DNA of 64,000 bases from contig OZ199838.1 of the NCBI GenBank assembly GCA_964304625.1, positions 6,448,001 to 6,512,000 on the forward strand, in the 5' to 3' direction. Origin of the DNA: Kudoa neothunni (Eukaryota > Cnidaria). How positions within the stretch are numbered: position 1 is the first letter of the stretch; the number at the start of each line of letters is the position of its first letter. The translations under genes and the position numbers were made by a program. Of this stretch, positions 23,301 through 32,793 are shown piece after piece. The notes under the pieces are model-generated. The model had not been told where the DNA came from and did not search any database. It was given only the letters and a program-made list of their open reading frames with translations.

Positions 23301-24294
23301 CAATGTCGTTATAGGTTTTAATTAATTGTTCCATTCCTGAAAAATTAATATAAATACATGGATGAACGTTAACAAAACATTATAACATTTTTATCTATTT
23401 TACTATTTATTAATTAACATTTGTAATTTATTAAAACACCAAAATAATAATTCTAAGTAAAAATTAGTTCATAATTAGTAATTATATAGAAAAAAAAATG
23501 AAAGAAAATGGGAGTTGAATATTTTAGTAATGCAATTTAAAAATATCTTTAATAAAACTCTTCGAATAAAAATAAATCACATTTGCTTAGTATTTAAGTT
23601 ATTCCTATTTCATGGTCTTTTTTCTCTTTAAAGGCAAATGTGAAAACCTCATTATATATATCATAAAAAAATAGTACGACTAAGAATTAGTGACTTTTAA
23701 TGGGTTAGAATCTAATTACAAATTAGGTAGCACTTAACTAAAGTGAACCTAGTTTAAGAGTTTTCTGTTCTTTGTCTACAGCAATATTTCCCAACCTTTC
23801 TGGTTCTCGGACCTCTGACCAGCTAAGCTACATTAATACGAACCCTGAAGTATATTAAACTCGTATATTTATATTTGAAATTATTGTAAAATTATGTCTT
23901 TAATTTAAAGTCGGTTCTTATTATAGTCAGGAATTTAGGAAAGGTTGATTTTTTGAGTGAAAGTTCTCCTAGGCTCCCTTAAATTAGAGGGGACCCCAGG
24001 TTGGGAAACACTGTTCACTGTTCTAGTATTACAATATCGATAAACTCCTTTTCTAATTATAACTCGATATTTATAACAGAGAATTAAGGAATAAGGAATT
24101 AAAATTTGCATCTATTCTATACTGGAATGATATATTAATAAGAATCAAAATTTTCTTATTAATTGTTATTGTTATTTATTATTATTTAGGGAGGTAACGA
24201 CTATGAAATATTTGTCCACCCTGGAGTTATCCCACACAAAGTCGACGATCCTAAAGACACCATCGCACAACTGAAGCAACTCTTTTTTGCATGA
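14381..24294 (+). CDS. pmm: phosphomannomutase, seven exons across 9.9 kb
   Basis: Converts mannose-6-phosphate to mannose-1-phosphate for GDP-mannose and N-glycan synthesis; cytosolic HAD-superfamily enzyme. Exons 14381-14449, 14495-14609, 14660-14736, 14789-14880, 14929-15028, 15078-15260 and 24190-24294 join in frame to 246 residues, the same length as human PMM2. Landmarks: catalytic DLDGT near residue 14 ([12 protein letters not shown]), [54 protein letters not shown], then in the last exon GGNDYEIF and the C-terminal [12 protein letters not shown]. Five introns are 45-52 bp; the sixth is 8,929 bp. Phase is 0 on both sides of it (GTT GAA AAG / GGA GGT AAC). Reading into the sixth intron instead would lose the conserved GGND segment. 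Confidence 0.93.
15443..17330 (-). mobile_element. piggyBac transposon relic
   Basis: One end is TTAA (15439-15442) followed by CCCTATAACGACG, a piggyBac-type terminus. Decayed transposase reads on the minus strand: an acidic N-terminal piece at about 17310-17140 ([19 protein letters not shown]), then RNIVADNFF at about 16440-16470, matching the family's catalytic (T/D)DNFF segment. A C-terminal cysteine cluster RCQLCPRKK and CLKEHA lies at about 15770-15870, as in the piggyBac cross-brace zinc finger. Many stops are present. The second terminus (towards 17.3-17.9 kb) was not located with confidence. Confidence 0.75.
18007..18816 (-). mobile_element. hAT element family A, copy 1, with transposase C-terminus
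   Basis: Termini CATTGCAACCAGGGCGTCC (left) and, inverted, CAGTTGCAACCAAGGCGTCC (right). On the minus strand, about 18410 down to 18115, a frame with one TAA reads [16 protein letters not shown], stop, [14 protein letters not shown] and ends in an acidic tail [11 protein letters not shown]. That is the hAT dimerisation (hATC) domain. The left end of this copy matches the right end of copy 2 (26654-29516), so the copies are in opposite orientation. Internally deleted, non-autonomous. No clear 8-bp duplication. Confidence 0.8.
19275..20270 (-). pseudogene. DD34E mariner/IS630-type transposase, broken
   Basis: Helix-turn-helix N-terminus ([20 protein letters not shown]), a frameshift near 20150, a TGA before [15 protein letters not shown], then IFIDEVGFS (first Asp). 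TAA and TGA (in place of a Trp codon) follow at about 19680 and 19577. Next comes [15 protein letters not shown] (second Asp) and [14 protein letters not shown]. The third catalytic residue, normally Glu in NPIEN, is Gly here (GGA for GAA), spaced 34 residues after the second Asp. Two or three stops plus the lost Glu make it inactive, though the frame is still readable, so decay is moderate. Confidence 0.85.
20324..20345. repeat. (AT)n microsatellite, 22 bp
   Basis: Pure alternating AT run inside the DD34E element, between transposase and right inverted repeat. TA-rich hotspots also offer TA targets. Confidence 0.95.
21537..22745 (+). pseudogene. FLYWCH-MULE transposase, nearly intact but broken
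   Basis: Starting at ATG 21537 the frame reads a FLYWCH zinc finger: [24 protein letters not shown], then HNH near 21735. A single TGA at 21684-21686 stands where an Arg (CGA) codon is expected. Then 272 open codons hold the MULE DDE domain: [11 protein letters not shown] (first Asp), [14 protein letters not shown] (second Asp) and a degraded FHFxQ-like [15 protein letters not shown]. The frame ends at 22523. Out-of-frame [11 protein letters not shown] at about 22650-22690 matches the family's C-terminal NNAxExxH segment, so one or two frameshifts follow. Terminal repeats were not found. Confidence 0.85.
23270..23291. repeat. right terminus of a TA-flanked element (solo end)
   Basis: CGGTTACCTACTG followed by TA resembles the right ends at 3222 and 28600. 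The matching left end could not be found nearby. Confidence 0.35.
23779..24013. mobile_element. small hAT MITE (235 bp)
   Basis: Inverted ends CAGCAATATTTCCCAACCT and, from the right, CAGTGTTTCCCAACCTGGGG, a classic hAT terminus. There is no coding capacity. Flanking octamers do not match, so age or a boundary error is likely. It lies in the large pmm intron, 176 bp upstream of the last exon. Confidence 0.75.
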
Positions 24295-24351
24295 GTGTCA
24301 AAAACAAAAATTTATATAAAAAATTCATTCTTTTCGAATATATCCAATTCT

Positions 24352-25778
24352 CTATAAAACGATTGTATCTTTTGGCGAGTCTTCTGCGCTGGAATGGGAT
24401 TGAGTTATGGGTGTAGGAGAAATGGCGGGTGGGGGTGATGACGATGTTTCCTTATTGTTTAAAATTTCCGATTTTATAAATCCTGTTGTCGCATCCTCAA
24501 CAATTGTAACTGTGTCGTTAGTTTCAATTGTTGGTGATGATGGGCTATTGTCGAATTCAACAGGTGGATTGGTTTGTATTTGCTCTAAAGGTTCAATAAT
24601 ATCGGGGGCGACGTTAATGTCTTGGTTTATCTCTTCATTCCCTTGTTGTTGGTTCATATTATAAAGTTGTTCTTGCTGTAACAACGGGATCAGATTAGGA
24701 ATTAGAGTAGCGGCGAAACTGAGAATCACTCGGCACATCAGTTTAATTGCAACCACACATCGATCATATGCATCGTGAAAAATAGCCACAAATCGATTGT
24801 TGCCATTCTATTAAGGCATTAATCACTTGATGACCAAATAAATCCAACATACAGCTACAGCATTTAGAGGATGGAGTTGATCTGGCGGAGCGTTAATGAC
24901 CAAATTTCCAATCACTCCAAGATAATTCAACACTAAAAAATTAATTTTAATATCATAAAATAATCTAATCTCTTAACCAGTATATCAATATATTTTTGGG
25001 TTAAAAATCAATAAGAAAAATTACCCGAGTTGGAAAGATCACGGATTCTATTACCAACTATCATTGGGAAGATATGTTTTAGTATGAAATAGATAATCAA
25101 GACGTATGCCACCAACTTGAAACGCTCATAACTTTCCAGCCCACCAAAAAACATCAAAACCAACAAAATTCGAAAAGCATTGAACATAAACATTAGAAAT
25201 AGCCTCCAAACAACTTCTCTTTGAATTACCACTCGTATATTGATACGGGCTGCCATTTGATCATTGTTATCAACAGGCTGATTATCATCACCAATACGAG
25301 GATGATGGCCATTAACAACTTGTTGGTCGGCTGCGTTGTTAAAGCGCATACCAACATCATTAAGATTAGTGATTCTACATTCAATAGAATTAACAGGAAC
25401 TATTCTCGTAATTACTTCTCTTGTGACATAGCTTTTGGATAAACGTTGCTGGAAAAATTACTTCGATAATAGTTAGCTATTCTCAACGACTCGTTTTGAT
25501 TGTTCAGAAGGAATTGTCCCACGTTTTCTCTCTCATTACTAATTTCCCAAAAACAAATAAAACACCACAATTCAAAATAAATACGTTGTTAAGCTATCTA
25601 ACTTGGATTCGTAACGTTGTTGGGTATTCAGGAAATACTTTTGAATGTTGGTACGCGGAGATGCCGCTGATGAAAACTATAGCCCAATAACCAACCATTA
25701 AGATTTATTTTAGTCAGCAAAACAAAACAATATTACGGTATTCTCCATGTCGTCAATATCAATAAGGTTTATGTCCAT
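24352..25778 (-). CDS. predicted two-helix membrane protein, six exons, Herp-like at most
   Basis: I do not recognise it firmly. Minus-strand exons 25778-25737, 25676-25603, 25538-25416, 25374-25025, 24932-24853 and 24807-24352 splice in frame to 374 residues. Introns are 60, 64, 41, 92 and 45 bp, all GT/AG. The order is a polar Asn/Gln-rich N-terminal half, then two hydrophobic stretches (VVWRLFLMFMFNAFRILLVL and FKLVAYVLIIYFILKHIF) near residues 125-175. A short amphipathic hydrophobic segment (KLMCRVILSFAATLIP) and a Pro/Ser/Thr/Glu-rich acidic tail follow. This recalls HERPUD (Herp) of ER-associated degradation, but the N-terminal ubiquitin-like domain is absent from the model. It is convergent with pmm, stops 57 bp apart. 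Consistent phases across five introns support a real gene; function is open. Confidence 0.62.
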
Positions 25779-26653
25779 AATTTTGAAACACTACACATAT
25801 TACATTAGTAATCGTAGAAAATATTCACAATTCCTCATTCGAATAAATTATCATACTTTGCGTTGAATTTCATGTATTTCGACGCCTTTTTCAAATATTT
25901 TAAATTTTTCTATAGAATCTTCTAATTTCTTAAACTAAACACTTAATTTAACTAGCGCCAAACTAATCAAATGTCACTTTCAACTTTTCTGACATCACAT
26001 TCACACATTCTATCAACTCGCTGACATGCGAGATGGATGGTACACTCAAAATAAACGGTTTAAAACCCTCATCATCTGAATAGAATAGAAAATATGTCCA
26101 CACCATGGGTAAATCCAATCGGTAATGTCCAAATGATTTTAATCAGATTATTCTTCGCTAAATGGCGCATGCGAGAACATTAAAATATATTATTAACGGG
26201 GGATACTTTATTCGATAAATCATTATCGGTGATTTGAAGTATACAACAAATTTTTTAATATCATTGGATATTTTTGTGAAGAGATAATCTATAAATACGG
26301 TCAAATTAGCTATTTATACCAATAGTCGGCCCAAATCGGTTAATCCAAATGAACTTTAAATAATTTTTAATCAATAATAGTTTCAATACCTAATTTTTTT
26401 CTTCTAGAATAAATTTATTAATTTTTGTGTATATTTATCATTTTCTAGAGATTGTTAACGAATTTTTCCCGTTAGATATTCTTAGCATGTGTCCGATCGA
26501 GTCCTGATTTTTTTATGATAACTTAAGTTTTTGTTGGTTTTCATAGGATAAGACGATAAATTGTGCATTTTCAAATCGCGCTGAATTAAGGTACAGTAGG
26601 TGGTAGCTGATGGTGCTTATTCCCGGAGATCGTCCAAAAAATTACTTATTAAA
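25779..26653. other. 5' flank of membrane-protein gene; repeat end at right
   Basis: No coding exon could be added upstream of 25778. At about 26594-26653 a TA-preceded CAGTAGGTGGTAGCTGATGG and the following bases resemble 17947-18006, the sequence next to hAT-A copy 1. Confidence 0.45.
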
Positions 26654-27289
26654 CGTTGCAACCTGGGCGTCCAAGCCATAGGAATTTCCCCTAGATCTTT
26701 GGATTTTACTACTAACCTGGGGTTCTTGGGTTTTTTATTTATTTAAAAAATTTGTATATTATTGAATTCGTTTAGATCAATTTATTAAGATTAAGTCGTA
26801 GAATTATTTAAAATAATCATATTTATTCCAATTTTTAAAAAGATATCACGATCGTTGGCAACAGCTGTTTTCCGATTCTTGAATAATTATTATTTTATCA
26901 ATTGTTCTTATTATTCTCTAATTGTATTTGGGTATTTTAGCTTCGTCCTTAAATTTTTCTAGTTTTTTTTAATAACATATCTTGAAGTTATAGATGTATA
27001 TTATTTTAATGTAGTGTTTCCCAACATGGGATGTGAACAAAGTTTGGTTTGGCACGGATATTGGTGAGATAATTGGGCAGTATGACGTATTTTGAAATCA
27101 ATATCTCGATTTTCGATATTCCTTATTTATGAGTGACGATTAATATCGTAAACAACACAAAAAGCGATGATTAATTATATAAATAATAATATTTAACGTA
27201 CCATTCACAGGAATAGAATCAGAATGGTTTGATTCTCAATCGCATCTCATTTAGAATCGTATATCCCCTTTTTATGATTAAACCTAATA

Positions 27290-28600
27290 CAGTCGGTAAT
27301 CGATTTTGTACACTTTTTGGGGGACACTCTGTTAATCAATATAGAATTATCCTCAGAAAAATTAGAAATTTAGCGATAAACGAGGGTAAAAACATAAGAA
27401 CATTAGAAGTAAAATACAAAATCATAAAATACTTCGAAAATCTCCTATATAACCTCTAAGGTACACAAAAACGACTATACTCCGACGAATTTGGAATCTT
27501 TTGGACCCCAGGTTTTTATTTTACGATAGTTAATAAAAAAAATTTTCAAAATGCCACACAAATTTTAGGAAATTTCTACAACCGAATTTTGAGTAAAAGG
27601 TGATTCATTGAGCCAGTTAATCCTACAAAATCCTATTCGGTTGGCTTATATAACGTTTCGTAAATTTTCGTTTAAAGAAATCAACAATCTTCCATACTAT
27701 AGAGAGAGAAATAAACATAAAACAAACAAAAAATTATTGAATATCGCAGCCGATAAATTTGTATTTTGAACACTGATTATACTTATTCGAATAATGAAAT
27801 CGACCGAAATATCCTCACAACTAATGCTAATGAATCGAGTGTTTATTATTTATCATTTTGGCGAGTAAATATTTGAAGAATATTTCCTTAAAGTTTGATT
27901 CCATTATTTCGATTTCTTAGAAAAAATATGAATCGGGTGTTTTAGTTACATTCTGATCCTTTGATTATTAACAAGTAATGGTTAGTAGGAACATAATAAA
28001 TATTATACTGTTTAAGTTTAAACATCCAACATTGATTAAAAGCCTAAGAATTTGCATTCTAAACATGCAACATCTATCACGCTTGATTTTATCGTCCAGC
28101 GAGTTTGTATGAAATGTTATATTAGCTTGCCGAATTAATTTACCCAATGAATCATCTTTTTCTCAAAATTCGGTTGTATAAATTTCCTAAAATCTGTGTG
28201 GCATTTTGAAATATGTTTTTATTAACTATCGTAATTTCATGGAAATAACATTAATTTCAAGTGTTTAGAAAGAATAAGTAACATATTATAATCAATTTAA
28301 AACTACTTTGGGGTCCAAAAGACTCCTAGTTCGTTAGAGGGTTAATAAACGTTAAAATAGTTACCGTGAGACATTCCAACATATTAAATATAGCAATCCT
28401 AAATAGCCTCCTCGAAAAACGGATTAAATTTTTTCAAAAATTGAAACTTAATATCACTTGATTTTTTGTCTCTTGTAGAATTTATATTCGTTTATATTAT
28501 TTCAATAAGATAAACGCCATTTTTTTCTTTTACATTCCAAAAAAGGGATATATAATTATTACGTACATGCGGAAAAATGTGTAAAATCAATTACCCACTG
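27290..28600 (+). mobile_element. TA-flanked non-autonomous element, copy 2 (third level)
   Basis: Left end CAGTCGGTAATCGATTTTG and right end, inverted, CAGTGGGTAATTGATTTTA: a good 19-bp inverted repeat. TA lies on each side (27288-27289, 28601-28602). The sister hAT copy shows the empty site at about 2010-2022 (CCTAATATAA), proving insertion at a TA with duplication. Tc1/mariner-type behaviour; no transposase coding seen. Confidence 0.9.
27453..28341. mobile_element. piggyBac-like MITE (fourth level)
   Basis: The right end reads GAGGG followed by TTAA (28342-28345); the left end starts CCTCTAAG after a degenerate TTAA (ATAA, 27449-27452). The arms form a long imperfect inverted repeat of about 150-190 bp, for example TTACGATAGTTAATAAAAA at about 27520 and its complement near 28225. 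The terminus CCCTCTAACG resembles CCCTATAACG of the piggyBac relic at 15443. No coding capacity. Confidence 0.8.
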
Positions 28601-29516
28601 TATAATATGGATTAATTTTGTATTAATATTATTTATTCTCAGTTCAAAGCTCCGTATACATGAAAGTCTTTCATAATTAAGATTAGATTACTACGAGTTT
28701 CATTTGACGCTGTTTTGGTCGGACTGGAAAATTAAAGATGTTAATTTTTAAGTTCTATCGACAAATTAAATTAATTTAGATCTGATTAAATTAATTTTAA
28801 TGAAAATAGAAGTACATATTAATTGCTTGCAAATTGTAATGTGATAGGGAGCATTATTCAACGTTATAAACGGTTTAATTTAAAAAATCAATACTTTTGA
28901 AAATGGTGGGACACGGAGCATTTTTTCAAGAATAAGTGGGGTGCGATAGAAAAAAGGTTGGAGAACATTGTTTTAATGTATGAATGAAAATTCAAACGGA
29001 TCTCAAAAAAATGCGTGATATAATATGTGCTTCAACCAAGATTGGTTAAAAGTAGATGATTTTAAAGATTGGCTTGATCAAGATGCTAAGAACATCAATT
29101 CCAGCCTTTGCAAATGTTGAACAAATTTTTTCGTTAATGAACGTATAATAAATCTAAACAAACTCATTAATGGTTGAAACTGTAAAATGTAAATGCCTCG
29201 CACAATAATTGATCAGAAGAAATAATAATGCGTGTTTGAAGTCGCACCCAACAAATAAACTAATACATGATGTGAACAGCGGTGCTGTGAGGCGACGATA
29301 CTTTGAACGCTTAACAAATAATTCAAGCTTCTTAACTTAGAGTTGTGAAGATAATGAAGACGATTCATTTGACGACAATAATTAGAAAACGCGTTTGAAA
29401 TAAATAAAAATTTGTTGTTATTTTATAACAATATTGTGTTTTCTTTGCGACCCGGGATTTTTTAAGAGTTCAACTTGGGTTTTTCCAATAATCTCACTGG
29501 ACGCCCTGGTGTAACA

Positions 29517-32500
29517 TCATACACAAAATATAATTTTTTAATTAGATAAGCTATCTTAAATTGGAATTATTTGCAACGACATCAATTATTTACTTTTCCC
29601 CTCCTAATGATGGTCAGGGTTTACTCTCTCGAGAGTAATAAAAATTTATATTTTTTAATTAAATAAAGCATAATACTGCTAAATAATGTACGCAATAAAT
29701 AAATAGTTGTACCAATTCTTAACTTAACAAATCTTCCGCTCATAAATTATTTGGTATACGGATGATAAAACAATGTACAACTAAATAATAATATTTGAAA
29801 TGTTATGCCTAATAACTATCATTCTCATTAAAATATATCAAGTTATAAAAATAATTATTTGATTGAACCGTGTTAAAACACTCTATATTACTACAGTGGC
29901 TATTCGATTTTCCATAATCCTCTCGGGACCAGAGAAAAGTTATTGAAAATGCATAACTGATCGATTGTCCGCACTTGATGCGTGCGCACGAGAATAAATA
30001 TTTTTTATTGAAGTAATATAATAAAATTCATAATTGTTAATTTTTAGAACGTTTTTATTTTTATAACATAGCTTGAAGAAAATCTGATGGTCGTGAATTT
30101 AGATCCCTACCATTTTTAATAATGTGATTTTTAATCGAGGTATCTTTGTAGTTAGACTTTGAAAAATTAATTATTTGTTTATTAAGAGGTAGTAGTTAAC
30201 TTGCTGAATTTTTTGAGAAATATGAGACTGAATTTATAAAATTTAATTGCAGGGCTAAAAGTTGAGCTACAGTGATGTACATATAAATTGTTAATAGTAC
30301 TTTTGAAATTATTATTTTAATATAAAGGTATATTTTAAATGTTTCATAATCACTATTCCTATCATATTTTACTCGAATTGAATGGATAAATTTTTACTGT
30401 CGTTAAAAACTCGTTGATTCTTGCGATGACAAATCAAGGATTGATCTGATCAACTATCAACTACCACGGCGCGTCCCAACTAAAATTGGACTCGCGTCCT
30501 CATTTGGTGATAAAACGAAACTAAAACCTCCTTGCATATGATAAGATGTAAATGACTCAAAATTCCTCAAAGATTATTTTCTATTATGATCGAATCTCGC
30601 ACCCAAAAGTCCATAGTTTACATCCCCTAGGGGTGCGGGAGCCGCTGAACTGACAGAAGTGGGCGTATAAAATCAGCTCGTAAATCATTCTAGATATCTT
30701 TTCTAGATGTCAGTTGAATTCCAGACATAAATCAAAGTTTGTCTTTAAAAAATTTGTACATATTAAAATCATTTGACATTGTTTTGTTGATTGAATAATA
30801 TAATGTTTGATAAACTGTACAAAAAGGCCAGTAGAAGGTTTTGCAGCAATAGCACACAATTTGTTCTACTAGTTATTGTAACAGTTTTGAGTGCATTAGA
30901 GACCGCCAAAGAAAATTGACTTTTTTTAAATTAGGACGCGATCAATAATCATGAAAACTCCTATAAGTAATAAATTTTTGTACATATTTAATCGTCTGTA
31001 ATAAATCGGGTTTCTTGACTCTAATGCCTTTAATAAATTATAAACTACGGCATAAAAATTATTTTTGGATTTCTTATCCAAAAGGTTTCTTATGAATGAG
31101 TCCAAACTTATTTTACGTGAGAAAATCAATTCGACAATATTGTTTCAATAGTTTTCAAACCAGAAACAGGTACGAGATCGAAATCGCGAGATGTTAAAGA
31201 TTTATCAGATTTCATTCTCAAATTTTTAAATAATGGAAAAATAATTAACTATTCTTCATGGCTATATTATTTGCAATGATATTATCGATGTAATCAATTT
31301 AAGCAGAGGATTTAGAAAATAAGGTTGTAGCCAAAAAACTACGCAAAATCGATAATCCCTATCTTTAATAGAAAAACTTCTTGATAAATTATTTTTTTCA
31401 TGGAACTTTCAATTTTAAATGCATAAAATAGATTTTATTAATTCAGAAGAAATAGTTTTAACTCTGATAATTACATGTAAGAGAAGATGAAGTAAAAGTA
31501 CGGAAAATTTTATTACCTACTACACTAGTTTTCTGCGATATGTCATTAGATACTAATTAAAAAGAAACCTGGTTAAAATTAGAGTATTGTTCAGAAACTT
31601 TAATTAGTAACTTAATGAAGAAATATAATGTTTCCAAGATAAAAAATTATTTTTCCACTCTACGTGCTCGCGATGTTGTTTGTCGTGAAAACCTATAACA
31701 TTATGTTTACGTGGAAATTACCAGGTCCCGTGGGGATCACGTAATTTCGGTCGCTCACTGTACATTAAAAACAACTACCTCTACAAAAGTGAATGTTTAT
31801 TGTTTTCAATAGAATTAGGAAATATTGTGCCAAGTGAATTATATTGCTGGATTATAGAGTTGTAATTAGGTGTATTAACTATTAGCCAGATAAAAGATCT
31901 AATTCATAAGTTTTACAGTTTAGTTCCTTAGTGACACATAAATGACTTAAAAGGTAGGAGTACAATAATTTTTGATTTAATAAAATGCAACATAATATCA
32001 ACAATTGTTTATTCCATTTTATCGCGAAATTTAATTTTATTTTGTTATCACCTGAAACTATCCAATATTGTTAGAATTGTTTTTTTCTAATGTACTGTAA
32101 AATATTAGATTCAATAATAAACGCAATTAAGGTGATAAAGAATTATTCGTATAAGCAGTCCCATTGGAATAGTATTGAATAACTCGAAATAACATTTTCC
32201 AATACGACAAAAGCTAAATCTGATTCACTATCAATTAATTGTTGGTTTTGTATTAGATTTCGGTGACGGTAAAGTGATTAGGATGGTGTTTTAATGATTA
32301 TGTTCAACATCCCGAATTCGACTGATTATACTTGATTTGGAAATAAATAACTATCACACCTTATGCGAATACGTTTAATTTTAATAAATCCAGAATAATT
32401 GACATTAATTCGATTTATTCATATAACATCCGATTTCGTATTTTAAGGTACAGTGACAAATATTCAATAATTCCACAATCGACATAGAATTGATAAGATA

Positions 32501-32793
32501 GTTCGATTAGGAGATTACAATTAATTCTATGTTAATCTAATAAGAAATTGTGCCAAATAGATGGAAACTAGTTTATTTTGTCATTGATAAGATTGTATCT
32601 GGCTGCGAATACATGTTCCAAAAACTTGTGTTCAAAATTAATGCCAAAATAACAGCCAGTTAATAAATAGATGGTAGGCGGTGGTTATGCGCGAAAGGTT
32701 ACGCCCAAATCCTGATTTGATAACGACAGTACTAAGTTGATTCGTTCATCTATTCTCGTTCGCTGTATAAATCCCTTATAACTGTGCTAAAGA
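29517..32793. other. gene-free 3.3 kb upstream of myosin; one hAT-like end
   Basis: AT-rich. At about 30612-30655 CATCCCCTAGGGGTGCGGGAG and the bases after it resemble the hAT-type terminus at 7275-7320, probably a solo fragment. No other feature is recognised. The region just before 32794 should hold the myosin 5' untranslated region and promoter; an additional 5' non-coding exon could not be excluded. Confidence 0.4.

Larger units (their letters stand above)
15261..24189 (+). other. 8.9-kb transposon-filled intron 6 of phosphomannomutase
   Basis: It begins GTATTT right after the GDRVEK codons and ends TTATTTAG before GGNDYEI. It contains a piggyBac relic, a hAT element, a DD34E mariner relic, a FLYWCH-MULE relic, a small hAT MITE and unassigned AT-rich DNA. 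All transposase relics in it except the MULE lie antisense to the gene. Segments at 17331-17940, 18817-19051, 20873-21536 and 22746-23778 show no gene. Within them are a possible TA-element left end at 17947-17970 and a right end at about 23270-23291 (GGTTACCTACTG followed by TA). Confidence 0.85.
27012..28970 (+). mobile_element. hAT non-autonomous element, copy 2 (second nesting level)
   Basis: Begins TAGTGTTTCCCAAC and ends GGTTGGAGAACATTG, flanked by a perfect 8-bp duplication TTTTAATG (27004-27011 and 28971-28978). Outer parts are homologous to the 690-bp copy at 1675-2364. About 646 bp remain after removing the TA-element it contains. Confidence 0.92.
26654..29516 (+). mobile_element. 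hAT element family A, copy 2, holding three nested insertions
   Basis: Left end CGTTGCAACCTGGGCGTCC, right end GGACGCCCTGGTGTAAC. The left arm (26654-27003) corresponds to the right arm of copy 1 inverted. Its right arm carries the transposase C-terminus at about 29080-29385 (FANVEQIFSLMN, then MVETVKCKCLAQ and an acidic tail DDSFDDNN) with several stops. Without the 1.96-kb insertion at 27012-28970 the element is about 0.9 kb, similar to copy 1 (0.8 kb). Confidence 0.82.

Noticed and set aside
30926-31129. 67-codon minus-strand open frame.
   Set aside because: AT-rich codons, no motif, no splice partner found.
32766-32772. TATAAAT as the myosin TATA box.
   Set aside because: Only 22-28 bp before the ATG, leaving no room for a 5' untranslated region; such motifs are common in AT-rich DNA.
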